Shown here piece by piece: positions 35,896 through 45,325 of a DNA stretch of 64,000 nucleotides. The notes beneath the pieces were generated by a model, which had not been told where the DNA came from, did not search any database, and saw nothing but the letters and a program-made list of their open reading frames with translations. Position numbers and translations under genes: made by a program. Within the stretch, counting starts at the first letter, position 1. Every line of letters begins with the position of its first letter. The stretch lies in assembly GCA_040900105.1 (NCBI GenBank), contig JBBDZP010000053.1, positions 11,474-75,473 of the forward strand, in the 5' to 3' direction. Source of the DNA: JACPDD01 sp040900105 (GTDB lineage Bacteria > Patescibacteriota > Microgenomatia > Levybacterales > UBA12049).

Positions 35896-37547
35896 CTTTC
35901 CACCCAACTAAGTTTTTTGTAAAAGACTAAGCCAATTGTAACAAGTATAACTGCTGCAAGAGATAATATATCAGAAATAAATCTTATTGGTGATTCTTTA
36001 AATTCAACTTCTACAATTCTATTTCCTTTGGGAATATAAAAAGTTATTAGTCCACGGTGATTCATATCTTGAAATTCTATTGGTACTTTTTGTCCATCAA
36101 CTTTAACCTGCCAACCAGGAAAATAAACAGTGTTGTCTAGAATTTGCGCATCTCTTTTGACATTGGCATTAAAAACGTGTCTCGTGGATGACCTTTCTAA
36201 ATTTTCAATACTCACCTCTCCACCAATTATTTCAATTGGAGATTTTGAAGGCCGATCCTTATTAGAATCTGTCCATATGGAATTTGTTTGTCCATGAAAA
36301 GTAGTGTCTCCCGTGAAGTTTAGATAATGATCTTCATTAATTTTTCTGCGTTCTTTTGTCTCTGTAAACGGTGCGCTAATGTAAATCATCAGAGCTATAA
36401 AAGAGATTAATAACAATTTTCCTATATTCTTGCTTATCATTCTTCTAATAGGGTCTGTGTTTAAGATGTAAGCAGATATAAAAGATGCACATATTAATAC
36501 TGCGGCATTTATTCTCCAGGGAAACTGCAGGTAAGGCAAAAAGGGTATTGTTTCCCAAAACGACTTTGACGCAGAAGTCATAAAAAAGATAGCCGCCGCA
36601 AAAACAATAAAAAAATAAAGTGCAAAAATATACCTTTTATTCTTCCACATAAAAACTAATGGAATAAAAGCAAGCAACGAAACTAGTTGTAAAGATCCAA
36701 TCTGGGGAGACAGCCCTCCAGGCTTATTTACATCCGGCCCAAATCCCCACTGCGAATAAAGAAGCTGAGCTATGCTTGGGAAATGGTCAGCAAACATAGA
36801 TCCAATTAAAATTTTTGCCTGTATGAATCTACTTTCCCAAAGGGCAGGAATCCAAAAAAATGCACTAAGCAGCAATCCAATGACAAAAAGTGAGATTCCA
36901 TACACTAGATATCTCCTGTCCTTTAAGACAAAAAATGAGATCAGAAAGAAAAGAAACAATACGGGGCTGAAGATAAGTGCCAATCCGTTATGAGAAAGGA
37001 TAAGCAATGCATAAAAAATTCCACCCAATGGGACATACATTTTATTTCCTTTTTTATAAAGCTTTGTCAATGCAAAAAGAACAAGAGGGACAAAAACTAG
37101 AGCCATCTCCTCCCCAATATCTCCCCTGACATACATATTTAAAAATCTGTAAGGAGCAAATCCGTAAACAAGAGCACCTATGAAAGCAGCCAATCTGTTT
37201 TTAAAGAATTCATTTAAAAATAAATACATAGATATATTTGCAGCTACAAAGGATGCGGCGGTTATTATCTTAAAAGAATCAGACAAGCCTATCCCTAAAA
37301 TGTACAAAGCAGCTCCCAAATATGAAGGCAGAGGGTACATAAATATTAGTACCGGATGACCATATCCGAAATTTAAGTCACTTCCCCACCTAACAGGAAA
37401 CTGTCCATCTATAATGGCTTTGTAATAAGCGGCAATACGGGCAATCTGAAGATCTCCATCATGAGTTAAGAAAAGTCCATCATGGAGGAGCGGAAATAAT
37501 CCAATGGTGCTTATTAGCAAAAGGATTAAAGGAAAAAGAAATTTCAT
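35892..37547 (-). CDS. PTPS-related membrane-domain GT-C-like protein
   Basis: A 551-residue polytopic member of the PTPS-related membrane family: LTHDGDLQIARI (His29-Asp30), FPVRWGSDLNFGYG, FMYPLPSY, YVRGDIGEE, SHNGLAL and LQFPWRI. The C-terminal outside domain has YFPGWQVKVDGQ and IPKGNRIVEVEF before a last TM. It is coupled (ATGA) to the PMT/ArnT-like gene downstream and abuts the GT87-like gene with no spacer. The lipid-sugar transferase role is inferred. Confidence 0.78.
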   Translation of the reverse strand: MKFLFPLILLLISTIGLFPLLHDGLFLTHDGDLQIARIAAYYKAIIDGQFPVRWGSDLNFGYGHPVLIFMYPLPSYLGAALYILGIGLSDSFKIITAASFVAANISMYLFLNEFFKNRLAAFIGALVYGFAPYRFLNMYVRGDIGEEMALVFVPLVLFALTKLYKKGNKMYVPLGGIFYALLILSHNGLALIFSPVLFLFFLISFFVLKDRRYLVYGISLFVIGLLLSAFFWIPALWESRFIQAKILIGSMFADHFPSIAQLLYSQWGFGPDVNKPGGLSPQIGSLQLVSLLAFIPLVFMWKNKRYIFALYFFIVFAAAIFFMTSASKSFWETIPFLPYLQFPWRINAAVLICASFISAYILNTDPIRRMISKNIGKLLLISFIALMIYISAPFTETKERRKINEDHYLNFTGDTTFHGQTNSIWTDSNKDRPSKSPIEIIGGEVSIENLERSSTRHVFNANVKRDAQILDNTVYFPGWQVKVDGQKVPIEFQDMNHRGLITFYIPKGNRIVEVEFKESPIRFISDILSLAAVILVTIGLVFYKKLSWVER

Positions 37548-38771
37548 CTAATTTTCCGGTGGCCAAAAGTATGCCGTTATAAAAATCATTGAAATGTATC
37601 CCAAATGGCTATTGTTAAAGTATCTAGATAAATACCAAAACACGAAAAGAAAAATTCCATAAGAGAGAATAAGCCTCACTACGGTATTGTTTTTCTTCTG
37701 CCAAAGAAATAACACTACAACAAGAGGAAAACATATTAGTGTTTGAATAATCCAGAATGGGAAATACGAATGTACGTCTTTTATAACTTCTATATCATTT
37801 AAGAACATCCCAAATCCATAACCAGAAATTGGATAACTATTAGCAACATTTCCTGAAAGATATAGTATTGTACTATCCAAGAAAGCCTTCAAGTTCCAAA
37901 ATGCAAAGGGCAAAACTATTGCGGAAAATACGGCAGTAAAAGGTAATAGCTGCTTAACAGTTTCCTTTATATTTTTATTTGAGAAGTACAAATAGAAAAA
38001 ATAAAAGGGAAAAATTGGCCATACGGACTGCTTTACTGCAAAAGCAAGCGCCATAGGGACACCTGCCCAAGAGAATCTTTTTTTATAGAGCAATATAAGT
38101 CCTAGAAAAAGAAAGGGGAACATAAAAATGTCATCCCTGCCTTCTATAAAGTACCCAAGAGTAGCCGGATTAAATGCCAAAAGAATAATAAATTCCAATC
38201 TTTTCTGCTTATCCTTTATAAAAAACCACACCGAAACAATAAGCGCAGCAAATAAAAAGACCAAAGGCATTCTCCCGTCAAAAAAGCCAATAGTCCTTGT
38301 GGAAATGAGATAAAAAGGTATGGCAAAAATCAGAAAAAATGGCTGCATTACAAAGTGATAGAGCGCCGGATTTACTTCCGTATCCGAATAGTGCCAATCT
38401 TCAAGAGGTGTACCAAAATAATTAGTCGCGTACGGATTCTGACCATGCAGCAAAAACCTAATTGCGGATTCCTGCTGTATGATTATGTCATGGATGTTAT
38501 GTGTGGGAGAGCTTTGATGCCTTACAATTATTTCCGAATAAGATGTTGCACCAATACTGCCAATAATTAGAGCGGTAAGAAGTATACTTTTGAAAAGAAA
38601 CCTCGTCTTCTCTCTCAAGCTGAATAAATCCAGGGATACATAGGATAATAGCCCTGCAAAGATTAACCCAAAAAGCCAGTAGGGAGTAGTCCCGGGACTA
38701 ATCCTATAATTCATAATAAATGGCACCAGCAGCGCGAAAAGAAGTACGCTATCAAGTCTTATATTTCTCAT
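37548..38771 (-). CDS. GT87/DUF2029-like GT-C membrane protein
   Basis: A 407-residue polytopic protein with about 10-11 TM helices. The long first outside loop has HDIIIQQESAIRFLLHGQNPY (NPY at 112-114), and later FIEGRDDIFMF (Asp213-Asp214) stands where the paralogous MptA/B-like proteins have HND. The layout fits GT87/DUF2029 polyprenyl-phosphate mannosyltransferases. ATG 38771 overlaps the upstream stop as ATGA and is preferred over GTG at 38792. There is little soluble tail, unlike the PMT-like neighbours. Confidence 0.72.
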   Translation of the reverse strand: MRNIRLDSVLLFALLVPFIMNYRISPGTTPYWLFGLIFAGLLSYVSLDLFSLREKTRFLFKSILLTALIIGSIGATSYSEIIVRHQSSPTHNIHDIIIQQESAIRFLLHGQNPYATNYFGTPLEDWHYSDTEVNPALYHFVMQPFFLIFAIPFYLISTRTIGFFDGRMPLVFLFAALIVSVWFFIKDKQKRLEFIILLAFNPATLGYFIEGRDDIFMFPFLFLGLILLYKKRFSWAGVPMALAFAVKQSVWPIFPFYFFYLYFSNKNIKETVKQLLPFTAVFSAIVLPFAFWNLKAFLDSTILYLSGNVANSYPISGYGFGMFLNDIEVIKDVHSYFPFWIIQTLICFPLVVVLFLWQKKNNTVVRLILSYGIFLFVFWYLSRYFNNSHLGYISMIFITAYFWPPEN

Positions 38772-40300
38772 AGGTCTTTTCCAAAGTACCACTCTTCTGT
38801 CGCCTTGTAAATGGAGCTAGGATTAACTAAAAACCACTTGGCCTTTGCCAATTCCGCGCTAGACGATCCGCTTAGGTCGTAAATCCATCCTCCCTGATCA
38901 TCTAATATGCGCGGGTATGTGGATTTAGTATCTGTAATAACTCCAATCCCTACCGCCATTCCATTATCATCTATCTTACTATTAAAATCTAAATATAAGC
39001 TTAATGGCAACGTTGCATATCCGAATTTACGCTCATAGTCATAAACCTTAAATTTTTCATGCGGGTATAATTTTGTTAAAACTTTCTCCCAGTGCCTTGC
39101 CTGATACGACGCATAGTTTGTACTGTTAAGAATATTGCTAATATCTTTACTGATGCTTCCTATCAACAGGAATATAAAAAGCAATAATCCCAATATTCTT
39201 TTAAATTTAAATAAAGAATAAGTCACCCATCCTGTCAAAATTATAACAAGCGGATTAACAAATATCAGATAGCTATCGAGTCTTTCTCCGCGATAGAATC
39301 TCAAAAGAATAAATATCAAAAGGAAGCTTAAAATAATAAGAAGTAGTGGCCTTGTCATTTTCCTCTGTACTGTTGAGTACACAGTAAATATGGATATAAG
39401 GAAAATAGATATGTAGCCTAAAATTGTTTGACCTCCAATAATATGTCCCCAAGCGGAAGGCCAATAAGAGCCAGCGTAGGTTAACCACCTGTTAGGGACA
39501 TAAATTCTATATTGTCCATAAAGATAATAGTCAATTAAAGACCGCAAATTATAGAAGTTATGTTTTAAATCAAATACTATTAAAGGCAGAAACGGCAGAA
39601 CAAATCCAGAAAATAAAGCAGCAAGGCCTTTTTTACCAGGCCTTTGTAAAATTATTGAAACAAGGATGAGCGAAACTAAGCCAATTGCCTGTAGATGGAT
39701 ATTTATAGCCATAGCTATAAAGAAGGGAAATAAAAATAGGTAGAGATTCCTTTTGGTCTTTATATATCTAATTGAAAAGTAAATAGCAAGAGCGGAAAAA
39801 ATAGAAACACCGGAGGGGTTTGTAAGATCAACGCTTTGGGCTATCTGGGATGGAGAAATGGCAGCCAATAAACCTACGACCAAGCCAAGTCGCTTACCTC
39901 CTAGCTCTTTTCCTATCAAAATCATTAGATAAACGACTAGAACATAAGACAAAGAAAGCACGATCCATGGAGTCAAAATTGACCATGGATATAAGATAGT
40001 TGCTACTGCAACCAGCCAATACCATATTGGCCCCATTACAAATGCCGACTGGGACGTGAATGGGCCAAGAGTTGGAATTTTATGCTGTCTTAATGCTTCT
40101 CTCCCAATCAAAGCGTCCCTTGCCTGATCATGCGCCAAGGACCAACGATTGTCATAATTGTAAAAACGAAGAATTACAGATAAGAGAATGACTAAAATAA
40201 CACAAGCTCCAAACCAATGGTCTTTTAAAAAGGTTATCGATTTTATTACCTTAGTTGACAAAGCGATATTTAAAAAGGGTCCACAACGCAATTGTGCCAT
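38768..40300 (-). CDS. PMT/ArnT-like GT-C glycosyltransferase
   Basis: A 510-residue polytopic protein. AHDQARDALIGREA (Asp58, Arg61-Asp62) is followed by TLGPFTSQSAFVMGPIWYW, the same layout as in the proteins at 23585 and 62527. ISPSQIAQSVDL takes the place of SPWH. About 11 TM helices and an outside tail. The ATG at 40300 makes a 50-bp overlap with the upstream GT2, long for this window; no better start codon was seen before the first TM, so the true start may be a rare codon nearer 40250. A polyprenyl-phosphate-sugar transferase role is inferred. Confidence 0.75.
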   Translation of the reverse strand: MAQLRCGPFLNIALSTKVIKSITFLKDHWFGACVILVILLSVILRFYNYDNRWSLAHDQARDALIGREALRQHKIPTLGPFTSQSAFVMGPIWYWLVAVATILYPWSILTPWIVLSLSYVLVVYLMILIGKELGGKRLGLVVGLLAAISPSQIAQSVDLTNPSGVSIFSALAIYFSIRYIKTKRNLYLFLFPFFIAMAINIHLQAIGLVSLILVSIILQRPGKKGLAALFSGFVLPFLPLIVFDLKHNFYNLRSLIDYYLYGQYRIYVPNRWLTYAGSYWPSAWGHIIGGQTILGYISIFLISIFTVYSTVQRKMTRPLLLIILSFLLIFILLRFYRGERLDSYLIFVNPLVIILTGWVTYSLFKFKRILGLLLFIFLLIGSISKDISNILNSTNYASYQARHWEKVLTKLYPHEKFKVYDYERKFGYATLPLSLYLDFNSKIDDNGMAVGIGVITDTKSTYPRILDDQGGWIYDLSGSSSAELAKAKWFLVNPSSIYKATEEWYFGKDL

Positions 40301-40961
40301 CTTTCATTGCATGTAATTTTTTACCATCTTCATATCCCCGCGGCGTGGTGGTGATGGGTATTTCCAAAATCTTATATCCTCTTTTTAAAAGCTTTGATGT
40401 TATTTCAGGCTCAAAATCAAACCGCTTTGCTTTTAACTTCATATCTGTTACGGCTTTTTTTGGAAAAAGTTTGTAGCAGGTTTCCATATCCGTAAGCCAT
40501 TGTCCATAAAGAATGCTAGTTAAAAGGCTTAAAAATCTATTGCCTAGATAATGTATTAAAAACAAAGGTTTTCTTTCATCTCTTGAAAAATTTGGCAATC
40601 GCTTAAGTCTTGTCCCGTATACTACCTTTGCTTTCTTTTCCGTAACCTGGCTTAAAAGTTTCTTGATATCCTGGGGATCATATTCCAAATCCGCATCTTG
40701 GATAACTATATAATCTCCCGTGGCATGATGTATTCCTGTCTTTACTGCCGTACCTTTACCGCTATTTTTATCATGGAAAAATACCTTAGTGTTTTTAAGA
40801 TTTAATTTTTTCAGAATGCCAGGAGTCCCGTCTGTTGAACCATCATCAACAACTATAACTTCTATATTAACAGAAGGCATTTTTAAAGCTTGTACTCTGT
40901 TGATAACTTTACCAATAGTCTTCTGCTCATTGAAGACCGGAATAATAATAGATAATTTCAT
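40251..40961 (-). CDS. DPM1-like GT2 (polyprenyl-phosphate sugar synthase)
   Basis: A 236-residue soluble GT2 without C-terminal TM helices. VVDDGSTDGT (Asp39-Asp40), QDADLEYDP (Asp89-Ala-Asp91) and DMETCYKLFPKKA are hallmark DPM1/dolichol-phosphate mannose synthase-like motifs, and the length fits the soluble type I/III enzymes. It makes a polyprenyl-phosphate sugar on the cytoplasmic face. It overlaps the GT-C gene at 38768, the likely user, and is coupled by ATGA to a GT2 upstream. Confidence 0.88.
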   Translation of the reverse strand: MKLSIIIPVFNEQKTIGKVINRVQALKMPSVNIEVIVVDDGSTDGTPGILKKLNLKNTKVFFHDKNSGKGTAVKTGIHHATGDYIVIQDADLEYDPQDIKKLLSQVTEKKAKVVYGTRLKRLPNFSRDERKPLFLIHYLGNRFLSLLTSILYGQWLTDMETCYKLFPKKAVTDMKLKAKRFDFEPEITSKLLKRGYKILEIPITTTPRGYEDGKKLHAMKDGTIALWTLFKYRFVN

Positions 40962-41908
40962 TCTTGCACAGAAGCTACAACTTCTCTATCTTTTTTTACA
41001 AACATTTTTTTTGACCTAGAATTAAATTCTATAACTTTTGGAAGTAATATGAAAGCACTAAACAGTCCTATAAAAAATGCCATGTCTAATCTTAAAAGCG
41101 CCTTTGCGATATGATAAGGGAGAAAAATAAGATGTTCTAATCTAATATCTATATCCGTAGCATTGCTCCAGACAAAGATAAACTGATTCCTGTATGCGAT
41201 AGTTTTTACCTTGAATGGAGTATATGTTTTTTTAATTGCTCCTCTACTGTGCTCATGGAATACAATGCTTTCCGGTTCAAATAAAACTTTATAACCTGAC
41301 TTTTGCGCCCTGTATGATAAATCTATATCCTCCCAGTAGAAAGGGTCATAGAGCTCATTCAATCCTCCCAGTTTTTCCCAAATGCTTCTCCTAAAAGCTC
41401 CGCTCCCCCCGCTTACCCATAGCGTATTTTTCTTACCAACATCCCCTCTTCTATGAATAAGCAAACCTCTTTGCCAACTTCCCAAACCTCTTCCTCTTAA
41501 AACTACTCTATTGCCTTCAATGCTCTTATCCATGCACCCAACCGCAAAAACATCCTCATCCTTAAAGTGCTTAAGAAGCGGTGTTAAAAGTCCTTTCTCG
41601 GAGTACACATCTGTATTTAAAAGCAATAAAATATCCCCCCTTGCTATAGATGCCCCCTTATTCACCGTCGAGGAGAACCCTAGATTTCTTTTGTTTTTAA
41701 TAAATTTGAAACTTGAAATTTGTCCTGAGCTTGCCGAATGGATGAAATTTGAAATTACCGATTCGCTAGAATCGGTTGATGCATCGTCCACTACTATTAC
41801 TTCAACGTCGCCGTCCTTATAATTTTGAAGCTCTTCAATGATTTTAGGAAGATTTTTCTTCAATAAATTTTCCCCATTATAGTTTGGAATAACAACGCTA
41901 ATGTTCAT
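40958..41908 (-). CDS. Rhamnosyltransferase-like GT2 with repeat-interrupted loop
   Basis: A 316-residue GT2 of the WbbL/rhamnosyltransferase group: SVVIPNYNGENLL, VVDDASTDSS (Asp41-Asp42), NTD at 98-100 as the DXD-type site, and FYWEDIDLSYRAQKSG for the acidic base region. A C-terminal hydrophobic stretch could anchor it. Between strand 2 and NLGF, residues about 51-70 are encoded by heptamer repeats split by a 22-bp unrelated element (IHSASSG). It should add a sugar from an NDP donor; which one is unknown. Confidence 0.87.
   Translation of the reverse strand: MNISVVIPNYNGENLLKKNLPKIIEELQNYKDGDVEVIVVDDASTDSSESVISNFIHSASSGQISSFKFIKNKRNLGFSSTVNKGASIARGDILLLLNTDVYSEKGLLTPLLKHFKDEDVFAVGCMDKSIEGNRVVLRGRGLGSWQRGLLIHRRGDVGKKNTLWVSGGSGAFRRSIWEKLGGLNELYDPFYWEDIDLSYRAQKSGYKVLFEPESIVFHEHSRGAIKKTYTPFKVKTIAYRNQFIFVWSNATDIDIRLEHLIFLPYHIAKALLRLDMAFFIGLFSAFILLPKVIEFNSRSKKMFVKKDREVVASVQE
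41702..41758 (-). repeat. Heptamer array interrupted by a 22-bp element
   Basis: Plus-strand units AAATTTG, AAACTTG, AAATTTG (41702-41722), then a 22-bp block with TCCTGAGCTTGCCGAA (41723-41744), then AAATTTG and AAATTAC (41745-41758). The block looks inserted into the array. Everything is read in frame in the GT2 gene. Confidence 0.75.
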
Positions 41909-41909
41909 A

Positions 41910-44168
41910 TTAAAAAAGACTATTATAAAATACTATCTCATGTGTACCCTTTGGAACTAAGACTCCCCTAAAATTAAAATCGGTTAAATGAATTTTTACT
42001 TTTTTGCCATCGATTCTTGCTTTCCATGTTGGGTAGAAGCTGTCGGTTAAAACCAGAAATCCTTCTTCGGTGTTTTGGGTTTTAACAATCACTTCGTTCT
42101 CATTATAATTTAAGATTTCTGCCGTTCCAACTCCAAAATTTCCGGATTCAAAGTTTTCAACCACCGCTAGATTATTTAAGGAATCTTTCTTGTCAAACAA
42201 CATAACAACAGCTTCTTCCTTACTCTCCACGTCTACCACAACATTAACAAAAAATGCTCTTGGTAATACTTTTCTATTTTCATAAATTCTCGTCTCTCCC
42301 TCTTGAAAAACCTTGGTAAGATTTTCATTATCAACGTCTGAAAGACTCAATACGTACTTCACTCCGAGCAAATTTATGATGCTTGATGAATAATTATGAG
42401 GATTTATAATTCTATTAAAACCGAAAGGTGGGTTGATGTTTGTGTTTCCGCGTTCAGATGCAGCGATTAGTTCTCCATATCTTAAAATATACAGCGGATC
42501 GTAGACATCTACGCTTTGAATTTTATAAACGGCTGAAAAATTAGGTGGAAAAATTCTTGAATCTGTCGTCATAAACCTAAAATTTCCTAGATTTTCCTTA
42601 AGGTATGCTATGGTAGAGGTTGAAGGGAATAAATATTCTTTCTTAGTGAACGGATTAAATTTCAAGCTGAACCGTAGAAGGTCAATCATTACTAAAATAA
42701 TGATTAAATACAAAACAGTCTGCAGAATCTTTTGATTCTTATAACGCCTTGCTAAGGCGTAACAGGTAATGATAACAATGGCCGCAAAAAACATAGCAGT
42801 TGGAAAAATAAGATTTTGTTTTGCAACAGATAGATGATCTACGGGTAAATACTTATCTCCAAAAGTCACAAATGTCCACAAAGATATAAAGACTACCGCG
42901 ATAAATCCCAGAGGATAAGCTATTCCTTTTCCGGTTTTAATAAACCTATCAAGGCCCAATGCCGCTAAAACACTTAACGAAAACCCTGTAATAAAAAGTA
43001 GCCTGGTTGGCTGGGATGTATCAACAAATGGGATATTAAGCATAAATGGAAGTTTTGCAAAAATTGTTGGAAGAGCAAAAATCAAAGACGCAAAAAATGC
43101 TGTACCGAAAAACAATGTTTTCTTGTCTCTTCTAAAAAATAGGGCAAATATGGAAAATATTAATGGCAGTATTCCAACATAACCAATAAATTCTCCCCAG
43201 TTCCATACTCCAAAATAGTTAAGCGTTACAGGATTTCCAAAAAAGTCCGGTGCGAAAAATTGGATAAGATGTTCCCAGGGGATAAACCAACCACCGGCTT
43301 GCCAATTTAAATCTATACCTCTGGCTGAAAGCATAATAAATTGCAACGTAGGGATCCACTGTACTGCGGTGAGTATTATGAATAGTGTAGTAAGTATTAT
43401 GTATAAAAATAGTAAAATTTTCTTACTTTCTGAATTAAAAAATCTCGCAAGCAGATATGCAAAAGAAAAAATTATCAAATAAAAGAATACCTGTAAGTGA
43501 CCTGCAAAAAATGATGAAGCAAGAGAAAAGAGATAAACAAAACTCCAAAGAATGACATTTCTGTTTTTGATACTTACTATTTGATACTTACTATTTGATA
43601 CTAACTTATCTATAGATAACAGAATAAGAGGAAGCCAAAGTGCTGTATGAAGAATTGTTCCCCACTCAAGCCAAGCGGTAAAGAACCCACACAGAGCAAA
43701 TGTCATAGATCCTAGTACACTCGCTTCTTTTGAGAGTTTTAAATTAGATAAGTACATATACAGAAAAACTGCGGCAAGCAATGGTCCCAGAAATATAAGC
43801 AGGCTCCAAGCATAACTCATAGGCAGCATAAGAAATAGAATATTAAGGGGGTAAAAAGATGCGGACTGAAAATTTGCGAGAAGCGGTGCTCCAGCCGCGT
43901 TATACGGATTCCAAAGAGGAAGAGTGTTTTTTTTCTCAGCTTCTGCAACAAGCTGTTTCCACGGATACAATTGTCTCACAGGATCTGTAATTAGAGAATT
44001 TTTGAATGGTATCCCTCTTGGATAATCTTTTGCGTAAAGATCTCTAAAGGGGTGGTAGAGTCCAATAATAGTATCTGACGGGATTGGTAGGAGTCCCCGT
44101 GCTATGAATTGATAAAATAAAATTACTATGGCAGCTAAAATAAATAAAAACGGGAATAATTTTTTCAT
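41910..44168 (-). CDS. YfhO-like GT-C membrane protein lacking the final TM helix
   Basis: A 752-residue polytopic protein of the YfhO family. LPIPSDTI (Asp32), RQLYPWKQL (Trp70), LPLWNPYNAAGAPLLANFQS (Trp86-Asn-Pro) and FYPLN form the large first outside loop; PDFFGNPVT lies mid-protein. The C-terminal beta domain has SFYPTWKARIDGK and VPKGTHEIVFYN. YfhO-type proteins glycosylate teichoic acids or lipids from lipid-phosphate sugars. Unlike its paralogs at 45528 and 56598, it stops right after the beta domain with no last TM. It carries a heptamer array and two hairpins in frame. Confidence 0.8.
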   Translation of the reverse strand: MKKLFPFLFILAAIVILFYQFIARGLLPIPSDTIIGLYHPFRDLYAKDYPRGIPFKNSLITDPVRQLYPWKQLVAEAEKKNTLPLWNPYNAAGAPLLANFQSASFYPLNILFLMLPMSYAWSLLIFLGPLLAAVFLYMYLSNLKLSKEASVLGSMTFALCGFFTAWLEWGTILHTALWLPLILLSIDKLVSNSKYQIVSIKNRNVILWSFVYLFSLASSFFAGHLQVFFYLIIFSFAYLLARFFNSESKKILLFLYIILTTLFIILTAVQWIPTLQFIMLSARGIDLNWQAGGWFIPWEHLIQFFAPDFFGNPVTLNYFGVWNWGEFIGYVGILPLIFSIFALFFRRDKKTLFFGTAFFASLIFALPTIFAKLPFMLNIPFVDTSQPTRLLFITGFSLSVLAALGLDRFIKTGKGIAYPLGFIAVVFISLWTFVTFGDKYLPVDHLSVAKQNLIFPTAMFFAAIVIITCYALARRYKNQKILQTVLYLIIILVMIDLLRFSLKFNPFTKKEYLFPSTSTIAYLKENLGNFRFMTTDSRIFPPNFSAVYKIQSVDVYDPLYILRYGELIAASERGNTNINPPFGFNRIINPHNYSSSIINLLGVKYVLSLSDVDNENLTKVFQEGETRIYENRKVLPRAFFVNVVVDVESKEEAVVMLFDKKDSLNNLAVVENFESGNFGVGTAEILNYNENEVIVKTQNTEEGFLVLTDSFYPTWKARIDGKKVKIHLTDFNFRGVLVPKGTHEIVFYNSLF
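42724..42760. repeat. Two adjacent short perfect palindromes in coding sequence
   Basis: AGAATC-TTTT-GATTCT at 42724-42739 and ACGCCTT-GCT-AAGGCGT at 42744-42760. They lie in a loop between TM segments of the YfhO-like protein, about residues 470-482 (ALARRYKNQKIL). Confidence 0.65.
43569..43603 (-). repeat. Heptamer/14-mer tandem array in YfhO-like gene
   Basis: Plus-strand GATACTTACTATTT occurs twice in tandem (43569-43582, 43583-43596), then GATACTA. It can be read as five alternating heptamers. The protein reads SNSKYQIVSIKNR, a loop between TM helices at about residue 189-200. Confidence 0.85.
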
Positions 44169-45223
44169 TTAATAATTTCCCTTAATTCTTTACAAAATCG
44201 CTCACCCGAAAAAAATTTAGCTCTTCTCTGCGCTGATTCGGACATTCTTTCAAGCAATATTTTATCTTTTACTAATTCTTCCGTTCTATTTTTAAGCTCC
44301 TCTAAAGTATCCCACAGAAAACCACTTCCCTTTTCAACTATTTCCTTTTGTCCTCCTGCGTTAATTACAATAGGAACGGCACCAGCCCCCATTGCCTCAA
44401 CAGTTGAGATTCCAAAATGTTCCGCATACTCAGGATGCTCATTCAAATTTTCTCCATATCCTGCCGCATGCCAGTATATCTTAGATCTGGAATAAATATC
44501 CCAAAGCTCATTGCTTTCTTGGTTTATCAAAAATTCTATAGGATAGCCCTTTGCTGTTTTCTTTATTCTATCAAGCTCCGGTTCATCTTTCTTGGTGCAC
44601 CCCGTTACTATCACAAGCTTCCATCCTCTTAATCCTTCTTCTACCATATTTTTAAATGCTCCAATCATTACGGTCTGTTTTTTAAAATCATCCAAGGGAA
44701 TATTTTTGTATCTGAATTTTCCCACCGTCAAAACAATGTTTTCTTTTTTTACATCTTTTGTTTTTACTTCAACGGGAGGATACAAAACTACACCTTTTAC
44801 TCCAAAGGTTTTATCTGCGTATGATTTCGTAAATTTTGAGTTATAGATAAACTCAGCTACTCTTCTTATCTTAAGCTTTGCTTTTACGCTCGCCCTAACA
44901 AATGGTAGAGGCTGTTGGATGTGAACGTACAATTTCGAGGCGACAAACGGAATACTTCCATCACTTAGAACAAACAGAAGATCATATTTTTTACTTTCGT
45001 TTAATCTCTTAAGAAACCCAACGTCTTTTGAAAATATATTTTTTGATAATTTGACTTTTGAAAGGCCTAAGGAAAACCTGTGCTTAAGTTTTTTAAAATC
45101 TTCTTCGTTGTCCCAAAAAATCGTAACGTTGTTGTCTTCGGAGAGACACTCTGCAATGCTTGTTATATATTTTTCCCCTCCGCCTAAGTCGTCTAAATAA
45201 GGATCGTAAATTCCAACCTTCAC
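44165..45223 (-). CDS. Alg11-like GT4-family glycosyltransferase
   Basis: A 352-residue GT-B enzyme. The N-terminal LGGGEKYITSIA (13-24) is the donor loop; KYDLLFVLSDGSIPF and the C-terminal AAGYGENLNEHPEYAEHFGISTVEAM region resemble Alg11-type mannosyltransferases. EAMGAGAVPIVINAGGQ holds the second Glu of the EX7E motif. The start is GTG at 45223, with TAGAAT 7 nt upstream as a possible -10. The stop overlaps the YfhO-like gene (ATGA). It uses an NDP- or GDP-sugar at the cytoplasmic face; mannose is the guess by homology. Confidence 0.85.
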   Translation of the reverse strand: MKVGIYDPYLDDLGGGEKYITSIAECLSEDNNVTIFWDNEEDFKKLKHRFSLGLSKVKLSKNIFSKDVGFLKRLNESKKYDLLFVLSDGSIPFVASKLYVHIQQPLPFVRASVKAKLKIRRVAEFIYNSKFTKSYADKTFGVKGVVLYPPVEVKTKDVKKENIVLTVGKFRYKNIPLDDFKKQTVMIGAFKNMVEEGLRGWKLVIVTGCTKKDEPELDRIKKTAKGYPIEFLINQESNELWDIYSRSKIYWHAAGYGENLNEHPEYAEHFGISTVEAMGAGAVPIVINAGGQKEIVEKGSGFLWDTLEELKNRTEELVKDKILLERMSESAQRRAKFFSGERFCKELREIIK

Positions 45224-45289
45224 AAGCTTATTCTAGCAACTTTTATCCCCGCCCGCCATAGCCTTGCCCAGACATTATGAGCGGACATA

Positions 45290-45316
45290 TTGCAAAGCTT
45301 ATAAAGGTATGATAAT
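45290..45316 (+). promoter_or_regulatory. Candidate promoter for the DUF5652-like gene
   Basis: TTGCAA (45290-45295), then TATGATAAT (45308-45316; GATAAT after a 15 bp spacer). Only 9 nt separate it from ATG 45326, so the leader would be about 3 nt. Confidence 0.35.
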
Positions 45317-45325
45317 CTTAGCTTG

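Noticed and set aside
43373..43402. 21-bp direct repeat around AGTATTATG in the YfhO-like gene
   Set aside because: Only one imperfect pair in an AT-rich TM segment; it can arise from repeated Ile/Leu/Thr codons.
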